Shown here: positions 24,795-37,364 of the stretch, one piece after another
Numbering within the stretch: position 1 is the stretch's first letter
How the letters are laid out: each line of letters opens with the position of its first letter
Assembly: GCA_026874595.1 (NCBI GenBank)
Contig: CM049321.1
Location: 11,881,479-11,945,478 of the forward strand
DNA: 64,000 bases
DNA from: Sipunculus nudus
Taxonomy: Eukaryota > Annelida > Sipuncula > Golfingiida > Sipunculidae
Reading direction: 5' to 3'
Program-made: the position numbers and the translations under genes
The notes under the pieces: model-generated
What the model saw: only the letters and a program-made list of their open reading frames with translations
Database searches by the model: none
Told to the model about the DNA's origin: nothing

Positions 24795-25875
24795 GCTTCT
24801 GCAGCTCAGGGGTAGGGCACACGAATCAAAGCTGGGAGGTTGTAATTCTAATCTCAATCGAGGGGAACGTCCCATGGCCGAGTTTCACTCAGAAACAAGT
24901 AGTTCTTTCGCGGGTTCCTCGGTGGTATGACCCAGTAATCGGAACGATTACACACCAAGGGCCCTCAGGTGCACTAGTCACCAGGCCTGGTTTACACAAG
25001 GATATTAAATGGAAGGAAGCGCGAGATGCTGTCCTGCACATATTCCGAATCCCGAATGGAATTATGCAGATGTACATATATAGTAAGGCTAAAATTAATA
25101 AATGGACGCCGTTACCTCGAACAAAAATAAATATTAAATAAAAATAAAATAAAAAGACATGTGTATATTTGTGTCGAATAGGCAAATGTGTTTTTGTGAT
25201 ATTCTGTGCGTCTTTGTGAGCTATTGGCCTACTAAAAATGCACATTTTTTAGCCTTATGCATGGTTGTTATGCAGCTCTGGCGGAAATAATAAAAGAGAA
25301 TGAATGTGCATCGTCCCCACGTTTCACTGTCAACATCAAACAATCTTAGAAATATTGTCCCAGATATCTTTCAGAGAAACATAAGCTGATCCCGGGGGGG
25401 GGGGGGGGGGGGGGGGGGGTGTCCGTTCCAAGAATAAGTAGAAAAGCTGAAATCGATGGTTTTGCTGAAGTATTTACCGAAATAAACACACAGCATCTTC
25501 CTTGCTAGTGCTGTATTCAGGCATTTTGGAGGCAAGAATATTATCACTGAAACAGGTTTTTATAGGTTTTAAAAACTATATAAATGAATAAATAAACCGA
25601 AATACGAATCTTAAAAATGTCAAAGATCTGTTCACAGACCTAAGATCTATTCCAAACTGTAGGGCCCACATGTTCCTGGTAAAAAATCGGTATGCAGAAC
25701 ATACAAACGCCCAGCTGAGCAAAACAACGAGCTCAGATGACTTTCGAAAATACTAACCCCTGTTCCAGTGTGACTGTTGTAGGTTGATTTACTCGTCAGC
25801 CCGCTTCTGCTGTGGTCAGGCATACATCATGGCCTTGACACACCTAACCTGCTTCAACACAGCTTCTCATAGCCT
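24795..25875 (+). repeat. Dispersed repeat R1, copy A, with tRNA-like SINE head
   Basis: It begins directly at the satellite end with GCAGCTCAGGGGTAGGGC, which resembles a pol III A box. A degenerate B-box-like stretch (GGTTGTAATTCTAATCTC) follows about 30 bp on. The body ends near 25142 in an AT-rich tail. Similarity to copy B at 41090 nevertheless continues well past the tail, through GGATCTGT/AAGATCTGT-type sequence, to CACAGCTTCT...AGCCTGATG at about 25860-25880. A run of 26 G interrupts it at 25394. No reverse transcriptase or other protein was recognised. It may be a SINE embedded in a longer non-autonomous element, or a segmental duplication. Confidence 0.75.
25394..25419 (+). repeat. 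Poly-G tract (26 G)
   Basis: An uninterrupted G run follows ATCCC. It is the longest of eight plus-strand poly-G runs of 13 or more in the window, and it could adopt G-quadruplex structures or reflect a sequencing or assembly weakness. Confidence 0.95.
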
Positions 25876-27243
25876 GATGCTGCTGCTAAGCCTCGTAGCT
25901 GCTGGGTCACTGTCACTGATAATACTGTCCATAGAGATACTCACGTTGACATGCGACATGTATGTTTATTAGCAATAAGTAGTAATCTAATAATAAGAAT
26001 GTGTATGTGACGTTTCATTATAGTTTCTATACAAGATGCGAATATTTATTCCAAGGCATTTGTACACTCCTGTCGCAGTTGCTGGGTATATTCGTTCTGA
26101 CCCAATCCACTTTTCAACTGCTTGCATGCAAATGAGCCGGTGTTAGTTGAATAAGTTAGAACGTTTGAATGTGTCATCTTAGAAGGATGCATAAGCTCCC
26201 CTTTAATTTCCGTATTTCTGGCTTAATATCTATAAATAAACAGTAACATATATTGGAGAAGACTCACACTGATTATTAATTCAAATTGGTCAATGTGACT
26301 TGATGATATGACACACTATAGTCCTGTCGTAGATTTCAACTCAGAATAAATTAGGACTATGGCCTTCTTAATATTGGTCTACTGTTGGATATCTTTAAAT
26401 GGACTTTGCGTGACGTAAGTGTTTGTGATTTCTTTTAATCCCCCACCTTCCAAGGTAAATGGGGAGACTTGCCTCAGTTTATTTCTGTATTGATATATGT
26501 TATATGCGTAGGTGTATAACAATCGTCAAAGTTTCTTTTTTTTTTTTTTTCTTTTTTTTTCGAAAAAAAAAATCTTTCTTCCTACTCTAGCTGTATATTT
26601 TACAAAACTACTAATGAACCAAAGTACTAATGACGTGATTAAATTGCAAAAACTGTCCAAGGTTTCATTATCCGTACAAATATTCGGGCCAAATGGCACG
26701 AGCTGGGTGAGCGTAGCAATACATCAAGTTGTCTTTATATACAGAACATATAAATAAAAAAAAGACATGCATTAGAGAGGTACTGGTGAATGGTAGCGAG
26801 ATCATAAAACCCAGAGATATTATGCTACAGATATAAAGTTATTATTCGGAACGGTCGAATTCATTGTGAAGAGGATACTAGTAAACATGTCATAATTATA
26901 TAAACAAAAGCGTGTGAAAGGGTGTTCAAATTATGTAACAGTTGACCAGAGTCAATTTAGATTATTATTTAATTTAAAAAATTATTTCATATTTAGGTTC
27001 AGTTTCTTAGAAAAATTGAAGACCTGATTAAGGAAGCGGGTAATATGTACACATAGAGTGAGTTTCAGAGAGTATATCCAGCTATATCACTAAAAGTTAT
27101 AGGTTATGAGGTCTGTCATTCCTATTAGTGAAGTTTTATCATAAACCGTATACAAATTGAATAGCAAATACTCCCTAACTTTCTGTTTACATTAAAAATC
27201 CATGCGACCTCAGTTAAATCATGACTTTAGCTTCATGGTAGGG

Positions 27244-27245
<2 letters not shown>
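25876..27245. other. Intergenic DNA, no feature recognised
   Basis: AT-rich sequence with a T-rich/A-rich hairpin near 26530-26572 (T tracts followed by CGAAAAAAAAAA). The open frames present are short and show no recognisable domain. No tRNA, transposon protein or clear tandem repeat was seen. Confidence 0.6.

Positions 27246-27314
<69 letters not shown>
27246..27314. repeat. (TA)n microsatellite
   Basis: Pure TA dinucleotide run of about 69 bp. It ends four bases before a SINE head. Confidence 0.97.
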
Positions 27315-27317
<3 letters not shown>

Positions 27318-27318
27318 T

Positions 27319-27525
27319 TCAGCCTGGGTGGTCGAGTTGTAAAACGCTCAGTCCTCACTGCTGGCGACCGGGGTTCAATTTCCGGCATGGTTACTAATTG
27401 TAATAGCCATTCCAAGGTCGGTGGTTATCTCAGGAATCTGCAAGGATTCCTCCAATCCAACAGAGTAGCGAATGCCACCATCCGAACGTATTATTTATTA
27501 TTACTATTCATGCAAAATATAGGAA
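27319..27525 (+). repeat. tRNA-derived SINE, copy 1 (diverged)
   Basis: Starts with AGCCTGGGTGGTCGAGTTG (A-box region) and has the B-box-like GGGGTTCAATTTCCGG about 40 bp on. A body containing CCAAGGTCGGTGGTTATCTC follows, and the 3' part is AT-rich. The same layout and words occur at 38707-38945, so the two are one family. The head-to-body order is that of tRNA-derived SINEs with a conserved central domain; I do not assign the superfamily. Confidence 0.8.
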
Positions 27526-27529
27526 GTTT

Positions 27530-27614
27530 ATATATATATATATTAACCTAAGTAGGTTCCAGTGCTGCAGTATGGTGCTAGATACAGCTAATATATATAT
27601 ATATATATATATAA
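27530..27614. repeat. Short (TA)n tracts
   Basis: TA runs at about 27531-27543 and 27590-27614 are separated by unique sequence. Confidence 0.9.
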
Positions 27615-28784
27615 TGACATCATGAAGTTCGTTACTAATATGAGGATTATTTTTTTTATAGTTAATGCTAAAACAAATATATTTAAGAACTGACAATATT
27701 CATGAATATCATATGTGAAAATATCAAGACCTAGTGGATTTAATGTTTATAATAGAAAGGTTGAATATTCATATTTTCCAGAATAATTCTTTTGGGAGTC
27801 AGTTTGGAAGCAGCGGTATTTTACTTTGATGATAAGTGCCGAAGCTTGACAGGAGGTACGGAAACAATTTATTGTTTTGCTACGAACCAGAAGACTCTGT
27901 AACATCAATCAATTCTGTAAAATCCTCAACTGTGCAATATTGACAAGGACAGGGTCGAGTATTGAGAAGTTTTTGAACATGGAGCCGGGTCAGGGGGTAG
28001 CCCGGGAAAAAAAGAGAAGTACAGTCGCCATGCAGAAGAGTGTGATTAAAATATCATTTGCAATTGAACTACCGCTGGTGGTAGTGCGCACTGTCAGGTG
28101 TAGTCATTATTGTGGGAAGACCCCTGTGGATAGTGAAGCCTGTAGGAAAACATGTAGAAAACATATATGAGTACCATGAATTCAGCAGTATACCAAGCCT
28201 GAGAAAAGTTAACAATTTTGTTCCGGACAAACGTGCGCTCCTCTCAGAATTCTGGATGTACATCAGGGGTTGTTCTCTTAGCTCCTTGGCCAGAGACGTG
28301 ACCAGTACAGTAACCCTCTTAGTCGGCGGACACTTCCTCCCGGCCTGGTCCTAGGTAAACCTCGGTGAAGTGAAAACAAATGAAAACCTTGGACGATCTA
28401 TACAATAAAATTCTGCAGTGAGTAGCTGTGAAACGATTTATACTCCTAGTTAAATGTGAAGTAGTGTGGATGTTATAATAGAGGACGTTTCGCAGGTCAT
28501 GGATTGTTTACGGGTGGCCAAAGGGAATTAATAGTAAATAGAAATTCAAGTATAACAAATAGTGTTCCATCTGGGTGACTGAACAAATCAGGCTCCGAAT
28601 CCTGTTAGGTTAATAGGACTTATTGTAAATTTTCTTCACTTTTCAAGAGAGAGAGAGAGAAAGAGATAGAGAGAGAGAGATGGGGAGGCGGGATCTGCGG
28701 TCGGTGTGGAACCTCAATAAAAGGAGAAGTCAGTTGTCTCCACGTGGTACGCATGCCCCGAGGGTGGGGTAAACTAGCCGTGTC
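27615..28784. other. Intergenic DNA with a (GA)n tract
   Basis: A GA-rich run lies at about 28645-28681. Two overlapping short frames near 27.9-28.35 kb show no domain, signal peptide or splice context that would support a gene. Confidence 0.55.
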
Positions 28785-29345
28785 AACCCAACTCAGTAGG
28801 CAATGATAATTACAAACAGTATCGAGGAATGCATCGAAGTGGCCTTCCATCATGTTGCATTCATATTGTGCTAAACAGCCCATCATCTTAACTTCATGCT
28901 ACGCATTAATGATGACTTAACACAAGAGAATACATGTGAACTCACACCCCAAAGTGAAACCCTGTCTCTTTAATCTAGTAACGAGTCATTACCTGTATCG
29001 CATACAAGTTAGCTGCGTCTAGTAACCCGTGCGAGCAATGCCTGTATTCATACAGTCAAAATTCAACAAATAAGCGGAGGGTTCTATCAATATGCTGCGG
29101 AAAAACTGCGAAAAAAGGAACTTTTGTTTGGTGTTGGTAGAATGTATACTAATAATGCTAACGATTAGTCTGGTTTATGTCTACTGAGAGTGTATCAGTA
29201 GGCCACGAGCCGTTGTAAAAAATAACAAAAATAGTTGCACCCTCATGGGTCTTATAATGCGTTCCTCAGACCTAAATGTAAAAGTACTCTGACGGCCAGC
29301 AATCTGGTCGTAATGTTACAGGGCGTAATGTTAGAGAGCGCTAGG
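28785..29345 (+). repeat. Unclassified dispersed repeat R2, copy A
   Basis: It matches 51355-51955 over its whole length. Shared words in the same order include ATCGAGGAATGCATCG, CTTCCATCATG, GCCTGTATTCAT, AATGCGTTCCTCAGACC and ATCTGGTCGTAATG. No ORF is conserved between the copies, no terminal inverted repeats were found, and no poly-A tail is evident. It is probably an old non-autonomous element. Confidence 0.8.
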
Positions 29346-29444
29346 GGTAACCGCGCTGCCTGTCCACTAGGGAACCAAGCCCCCCCCCCCCCCAGGGTTC
29401 CGTGGCATGGGTCAATTAGCGTTGGTGATGTACAACTATGAGAT

Positions 29445-29792
29445 AGGGTGACGCCTCATAATTACGACCACCAACGGGAGACGATAAAGTTATCACATTT
29501 CTAAGGTGGACGCGTAAGCGAGGGATGACTATCATTCTGAAAAAAATGACAAAAAGTCAAACTTAAAAGTTAAAGTCATATTCATACGCCTGGGGAGGCA
29601 ATTTTAACTCTGTATTAAGTGGTCGCCTAATTGAAATTCAGGTCATGCATTGGGACAAAATAAGATGGCCGCTATTCCGAGTTTTAAATATATGATATAA
29701 AGAGCGAAAAAAATCGGGACCAAGGGGAAGTAGTCGTAATTTCGAGGTGGTCGCTTTACTGAGGTGGTCGTTAGGCGGGGTTTACTGTATAT
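29445..29792. mobile_element. MITE-like element with GGTCG-rich inverted ends
   Basis: The left part carries ATTACGACCACC. The right part carries GTAATTTCGAGGTGGTCG and ends GGGGTTTACTGTATA. Similar ends are seen at 32420-32600 and 62499-62680. The termini resemble non-autonomous TIR elements of the Tc1/mariner type, with TA at the right edge. There is no transposase, and the boundaries are approximate. Confidence 0.5.
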
Positions 29793-32419
29793 TGTGTGGT
29801 CGCATACAGAGGAAGCAGCAGTATCATAGTTCAAGTATATACTTTACGTGTATCAAAGCTTTTTTAATGGAACAGATGTCATAGAAATTATCTTATTCTC
29901 ACCGCAGATGAACTTTTCTAACCATTCACAAAGCTTGCCGTTTTTGTTTACCTCCCGTACACTAAGCTATGTCTTATTGTCTTTAGATCTATTTTTATGC
30001 AATAAATACGGTCCATGCAGTCCTCTACAGTGTCGCCACGCTGAATTTTGTGTTGAAAAAGTATAAAATCTAACAGGAAAAAGTATCATATTGTCTGAAT
30101 AATGTATGAAAAAAATTATACCTCAGTGCCAAATTGCGCAATTTTCATACAATTTTACAACATGTCATGATTCTAAACAGGCTTCAGGTATGACATTTGT
30201 AGTTATGTGTCGAGTTATAGCATGACTCCTCAGTATTCCATAATTCTAGTGATTACGTCAAACATGGGCAAGGTAACAAAAATATAAGCACCAATAAAAT
30301 GTCAATTCTATTAAATATTTCCAGAGTATGTCTACTGCACTCACTACGTCCACGTAAACAGCCCCCCTCCCCTTGGATGCTTTTTTTAATTGGTAAAATG
30401 TGGGCACAATATCAATCCTAGGGCACAGCTCTCCGTGATATTTTTTTTTACCTAAACCCAACTTCCAAGGTCATCGGTTTACCTACATTATTTGCCAGTC
30501 ATAAGCTATGTGGGCGCTGCATGTAAGATGGCTTACGGCCTTATATATCTGCCCCACGCTCCATTGACCCATGGTCAGAATGGATTAACGTCAAAGATAA
30601 TATATTCAACTTATTTTCAAGTAATATCAAAGATCAAAGCTTATTCATTTCAGTTCATATCATAAACCACAGAGACGTGACAGCGTAGCGCATCCTGGAC
30701 ACAGGACTACCAGCTAGGTCGATATTTAATTGTAAACATCGACGGGGATTGGATGAGATAAAATGGCGTCTTTGGAAACGTCATATCCTTGCACATCTTG
30801 GACCACATTATGGGCTCCCTTTCTGTATTGCATCCGTGCCCAATCACTCTTTCATTGTCACATTTCTTAGCACTAATCTGGCTTTTCATGTTGGAATTAG
30901 ATTGGTGAATCAGTCCGTATCAACATCTAACGTAGGAACACATGAAAGCTGAAGTAAATACAATAGTAATCACATTTTGTTACCTTATTCCCAATGAAGT
31001 ATTACATAATCAACATTTCCATATACCTCGATTCATTTAAGAATGAATATATGTGCCAATAAACGTCTTGATGATAAACGTCAGATACTCCGTCATTTCT
31101 GTGGTGGAACATTATATAATGCATATTTTCATACTGCCACAGACTCTTAAAGAAACCATGTATGTGAGATATGTATTTTGGAATGTTGTAACAGACGTGT
31201 TTCCCATAACTGTGAGTGCTTATTTAAAGAACTGAGGGCGGCAGGTTTTGATGCACTAATTAGAGAAGCCACTTTCACTAGCGGATTTAACTTGCATTGG
31301 AAATGCATTTGGTTTTCATTAATGGCGCCGCAAACTATTTATACTGGATTCTATCCAATGTATCAGATTTTACATGATTTAGTCTATTGTACAGTATTGT
31401 AATAAGTTGAATGAATGTGACAAACCAGCATGTATCTACATGTTATCTGTCATTTTTGTTAATTTCTCGATTTGATTGCACAGTTTTTATCTTTATATGT
31501 AAAATGAATCTTCGCACTACGGAGGAAATAAAAGTAAACCAACCAATCTTAATCAGACGCCGGGCGTTAAATATTCTCCTGCCTTGTTTAGTGGTATCTT
31601 TGAAAAAAAAAACGCCGGTCTTAAAATGTTGTTAACACACACACACACACGCGTGCACGCGAACGGAATTTAACGCAGCCCCTTTTGGCGGAGGCGAAAA
31701 ATGAGCATAAAACAGCAAAGCTGAAATTACTGTACATTTTGAAAAATCAAAAAAGACTGTGACTTTTGCATTAAGAGAGTAACTTTATTGAATTAGCTTT
31801 ATATATAAATCATTTAACTGAAAATAAACGGAATTTTTCTGTTTTCTGAAAATTGTTGAGGTCCCAAAACATTTCCTATCTATAAAGTAGGAACACCCCC
31901 ATTTTATAGAAAAAGTTATAATCGAAACTTTCAGGTATCTTTTAAACTAAAGGGTAAAAGTAGGATCTATCTTCGGAGTGGTCATGATACCGAACTGTAT
32001 TCGTGTTACTTGGTTGGCTAAGACTAACGGTCGTGGTCTGCATGGGCTCCCCTTGACCCATTTCATATAGGGCCTTCTCTGCCACATTCCTGTCCCCTTG
32101 TGCTTGATGAACTTCTCAGGTAGATTACTCTGTTACCTGCGTGAGCTATCGGTGCAAAAACCTGTATTATGTATTAGATTAAGAAAAGCCACTAGATTTC
32201 TAGATATTTCTAGATATTAAAATTATATTTATATAAACCTGATTTAACCTACGTGGATTGCACAAAACCAATATTGGTAGTGTTTCTGGGTCAGTCACAT
32301 CAGATAGTTGGCATGGCTGAGTATCTATATTAGGTGTTAAGATTAGTTGCTGTATTAACAGTTTTTGTTTGTATTATTAGAAACGTCCTGCGAAACATTT
32401 TACCTACAATTAATTAGTT
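29793..32419. other. Intergenic DNA, no gene recognised
   Basis: AT-rich, with an (AC)n run at about 31637-31651. A Cys-rich stretch reading on the plus strand near 31160-31245 is interrupted by stops and matches no family I recognise. Nothing else can be supported. Confidence 0.55.
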
Positions 32420-32600
32420 ATATATCACTTTGGTCAGGAAAAACTGCCCGTAATCCGTAATAGCCAGGTGGTCGTATTTCACAGGTTTTATCTATAGATA
32501 AAATAATGGAATTTCAAAAGGGACTGATATTTAGTGGTCGTAATAGCCAGGTGCCCGCATTTCACATATGGTCGTTCAGACAGGTTGGACTGTATTTGTC
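32420..32600. mobile_element. MITE-like fragment with GGTCGTAAT repeats
   Basis: Contains CCGTAATAGCCAGGTGGTCG and, about 80 bp later, AGTGGTCGTAATAGCCAGG. It ends in GGTTGGACTGTATT, which parallels the GTTTACTGTATA and GTTTAACTGTATT ends of the elements at 29.5 and 62.5 kb. Confidence 0.45.
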
Positions 32601-32629
32601 ATCTGCACCATTTGCAATAAAACAAGTGA

Positions 32630-33612
32630 TCCATTGGTCATGACACTCAGCTGAGTAAGAAGACATTCACAAAAGGAATTTTATAATTGGAATGCCAAAT
32701 TTTGTAGGTGGTATCCCCTCTCAACTGAAGCTTAGCTCAGAAGATATGGGTATCAGAGACCTAATTTCAGGTTTCCAAGGAGATTTTTCATGGACCTCTA
32801 GGGATGTCAAATAATTAGATTCTAGGTCTAATAGTAACGATTCATGCCCTTTCAACAGACGACTACATCTTTGAAGGTCTAAAAAAAAAGAGAAAAAAAC
32901 TGCGTAAAATTTCGGAAAAATCCAGGTGGCGCCACCAGTCTGCAGGAACTGATGAAACACTCCATGATCAATATGCATGCAAAACATTATGGTGACCAAT
33001 GCATTAGTTATTCAGATACTTGAGCTTTTGTATCATTTTTTTTATTGTTCTTGTGGCTTCTTAGCAGCACCATAGCTCGGAGGATATGGGTAACAGAGAC
33101 CTAATTTCGGGTTTCCTTGGAAACTTTACATGGACCCTCCAGGCTGTCAAGTTGAAAGATTATAGGTCCAGTGATTACGATTTGTGCCCCGTTAACAGAT
33201 GACCACATCTTTAAAGGTCTCAAAAACAGAGAAAAAAATCGTAAAATATCGGAAAAATACAGGTGACGCCACCAGTCTGCAGAAACTAATGAAACATTCC
33301 ATCACAAATATCCATGCAAAGAATCATGGTGATCAATGCATTAGTTGTTCAGATATTTGAGCTTTTGTATCAAATTTTCCATTTTCCGAGGGGCTGGGGC
33401 TTACTTCGGAGCCCCATAGCTCAATGAATATGGGTAACAGAGACCTAATTTCGGGTTTCCAAGGACATTTTTCATGGACCTTTCTGGCAGTCAAGTTAAA
33501 GGATTCCAAGACCAGCAGTTACGATTTGTGTCCGGTTAAGGGCGGACGGACAGACGCCGGAGAAAGGGTGAACGCTATAGCTCAGATGACTATCAGTCAG
33601 CTGAGCTAAAAA
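32630..33612 (+). mobile_element. Non-autonomous element ending in a hairpin, with three ~343-bp internal repeats
   Basis: The left end CCATTGGTCATGACACTCAG resembles the one at 56728. Inside, the unit beginning AGCTCAGAAGATATGGGTA at 32731 recurs at 33074 and 33417, exactly 343 bp apart each time, with several substitutions. The third unit is cut by GGACGGACAGACG and a terminal imperfect palindrome, TAGCTCAGATGAC...GTCAGCTGAGCTA, at 33578-33608, followed by A's. The same ending occurs at 50645-50672 and 60199-60229. There is no coding capacity. Confidence 0.72.
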
Positions 33613-34299
33613 ATGGTTCACGGTTTGCAAGTCACGATCGTCGGTTAGTCATGGTCTGGTAGTCTTTTTAAATAGGGTGTGGTCGGGGAGAGATAAGTGT
33701 GCCATGCAGCAACATACTTCGATGGAATTATGATTTCTTTGTAAAGCCTCTCTGTATATTCTGTACCTATCCTATGTACTTTTATACTAATTTTTTTTAC
33801 CGATACATCGCCCAGAATAGCTTTGTTGTAAGATATTTATTACAAACTTAAAAAATTTACCTCCAAACCAAAGCAAAACATCACACGAAGCAGGAAACAC
33901 GGAATTATGTACAGACTATTTCAATCAAAGCATTTCAATCTAAAATATGAAACATTTTGAAAGTTATATTACAGTTAAGGCACATTCAATTATTGTATAT
34001 TGAATAAACAAAGCAAATGATAATGAAAAATGTGACATAATAAATGTAAGATATTATGTAAAACCAAGTAACGATCATGTAGTTCGGAGTTTTGTATTAA
34101 AATGAACTTAGATTTGCATCAAGATATAATAGCTTTACTGAACTCCATCAACGTATACCCAAAGTTGGCACCCTGATTTATCCACCAGCAGTAGCCAAGG
34201 TATTGACGAAGTATAATAAGTCATACTATATGATTCAGGTCAGCTGCAGCACATTTTATTAGAGCTGTTATATTATGACGATTCCCTATGGTGTGCTCT
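33613..34299. other. Intergenic DNA, no feature recognised
   Basis: AT-rich; no ORF, tandem repeat or transposon end was identified. Confidence 0.5.
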
Positions 34300-34850
34300 C
34301 AATGAAGACTGTTTTCTTGAAATATGTCGGGCATATTATGCCGAGGAAGTTTTAAACCCTAGTGAAGAGAACACGTGCTATGAGAGACATGGGAACACCG
34401 CAAAGTATCGACGATGTGCAATGCTTCTTAGCACCAGTGGAATATCTGCATAAGTTTATTCCCAGCTGTCCGTGGTGTCAAAGCAGCTAATGTTTAGCGT
34501 TTGGGGATCAAGTCGACATTCATTGGGAATAAAAGCTACAATTTAAGACACGCTGAACGAAAGGATGCCAGACAATCAGGTCTTAGCTCAGTGCTCATCC
34601 ATGAAGACCAACCTGTCGCTTATCGTTCGTGTAGGCTGGATGAAACTCAAACTAGATAACAACAATTCTGGCAATATGTTTTACCTGCTAAACTTGCTAT
34701 AACTGTTCATGGCAAACAAATCCCAGTATAGACTGACCACAAGCTGTTAATCAACATATCTAAGAAGCAACTGCATCTGCTATAATGCCTGAGTCAAAAC
34801 GATTAAATTACGTCCGCACAGTGTACTGTCGAAATACTCTGCTTTGCGTA
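34300..34850 (+). pseudogene. Degenerate Ty3/gypsy-type pol fragment (RT end and RNase H)
   Basis: Read on the plus strand in shifting frames, this stretch resembles the C-terminal part of a Ty3/gypsy reverse transcriptase followed by RNase H. In order there are a GH-hydrophobic motif near 34330, a stretch around 34400-34460 resembling the post-catalytic region that usually precedes the RNase H domain, an RNase H start near 34575, and a TDHK-like tetrapeptide near 34735. Several stops and shifts interrupt it, and the central RNase H part is shortened. The catalytic RT core, integrase, gag and LTRs were not found. It is a dead relic; family assignment is by motif order only. Confidence 0.6.
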
Positions 34851-34888
34851 AATGTTATCCCAATGTTCAGATTTGACTTTTTTTTCGC

Positions 34889-36130
<1,242 letters not shown>

Positions 36131-36646
36131 CTGAAAAGAGGGAAAACAAAAAACATGCTTTATGGGGTCGTGTAAGAAATCGGGCAATTTTCAGTGACCC
36201 TAACATTCCTGTGGAAACGATGTTTACTACCGTCAACGAACGAGGTACAGAGTTATGTGGGCAGCGTGGCCTGTGTTTATTTGGTGTGGTGTAACGTGGT
36301 ACAGAGTTATGTGTGGTCTGTGAGTATTTGGTGTTTGCCCGAGCATGAACTTCAAAACTACTCCATAAATTTGGAATTATTTTTTTTTTGTGAAAACACT
36401 GGGCCATTGGCCAGACAACAAAAAACTAGAATTTTTAGACGGTTCGGTAAAATTTAAACAATTTTGATATAAAAAAATTGCATTTACTGATAAAATATGA
36501 AAGTGTCAGAGGGTTACTTCTCTGTGTCTTTTTAGTCGAGCAATATCCTTAACGTTTTTGATGGATTTAGATTTAATTCTATGAAATGTAGGGTATGACT
36601 CAAAAGCCAAAAGTAAAGTTATAATTCGATAAAATTAAAAATCAGA
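36131..36646. other. Presumed intron or flank of the zinc-finger pseudogene
   Basis: On the minus strand this lies upstream of the acceptor at 36131-36133. No earlier exon or start codon with coding support was seen. Confidence 0.4.
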
Positions 36647-37364
36647 TCTGATATTAGATCCAGTCCCTTTCTTAACTGTGCTGCTGTTTTGTTTGTTTCT
36701 CCTACAACTCGAAGACCACATCTCAGGAGTGGCTACTCAAAAAATAATTTATCCATTTTTAAGCAATCCAGCCCAAAGTCTGCTTTATGGATTTCTTCCC
36801 AATTTTTTATCTACTTTGGTTTATGTGCCTATGTAAATCTGGGTAATGACCGTTATCGAGAAAGTGAACCTAACGCCATGTAACTTTAATACAATTTATA
36901 TAAAATAACACTTTATTTATCCTTTTAAAACAAGGCATTTCGATTGATCTTCACTATTCTTATCATTTGATCATATTAAATGTTTATGCTTTTTATTTTT
37001 TTTATATTTATAAGTAATAGCTTTATGTCATTCTTTAAAGTTTTTTTTTTTTTTCTAAATAGTTTTTTTGGTGTCCGTTGAACATGATTTTGGCGCTACA
37101 TGTGTAGTACGTCACATGACAAGGCCTATATAAAAGACAATATAGCCAAAGTCTGAGGGTTCTTTGGCATACAGAATGCCAAAAATTCGAGGTGTTCCAT
37201 ATCAGGAGACTCCATTTTTTTGTTTACTTGTCCAGAGTCAAAACTTACTCAGCTGGGCGGCCAGCGGGTCCATAACCTATGCCCAAGAGTCCCAAACAAA
37301 CAACTATGCCAATAGATATATTCAACATCAGTTAGTAATAGCCTGTACAAAGCGAATCACATTA
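36647..37364 (+). repeat. Tandem duplication, copy 1 (718 bp)
   Basis: It runs from TCTGATATTAGATCCAGTCC to GCGAATCACATTA and is then repeated head-to-tail at 37365. The copies differ by a few substitutions and by a ~60-bp segment present only in copy 2 (about 37441-37500). Each copy contains a T-rich stretch, TACGTCACATGAC and TATATAAAAG. The unit is dispersed-repeat-like but I do not recognise the family; a pair of solo terminal repeats of a retroelement is possible. Confidence 0.92.
37108..37136 (+). promoter_or_regulatory. Promoter-like block: CRE/E-box half site plus TATA box
   Basis: TACGTCACATGAC (37108-37120) precedes the strong TATA box TATATAAAAG (37127-37136). An ATG lies at 37176 with a 101-codon open frame after it, which crosses the duplication junction. 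The same block in copy 2 (TATA at 37900-37909) is followed by a frame that stops after about 34 codons, so the downstream ORF is probably not a conserved protein. Confidence 0.45.

Noticed and set aside
24770-25141. 123-codon plus-strand frame in R1
   Set aside because: It overlaps the SINE head and ends in its AT-rich tail. In copy B the frame is broken, so it is not conserved.
27319-27400. tRNA gene at the SINE heads (also 38707 and 62937)
   Set aside because: A and B boxes are present but no complete cloverleaf with anticodon arm and acceptor pairing can be drawn; the heads continue into SINE bodies.
31053-31402. Cys-rich frames as a small secreted protein or protease fragment
   Set aside because: The frame is interrupted, with no signal peptide, splice sites or recognisable motif order.
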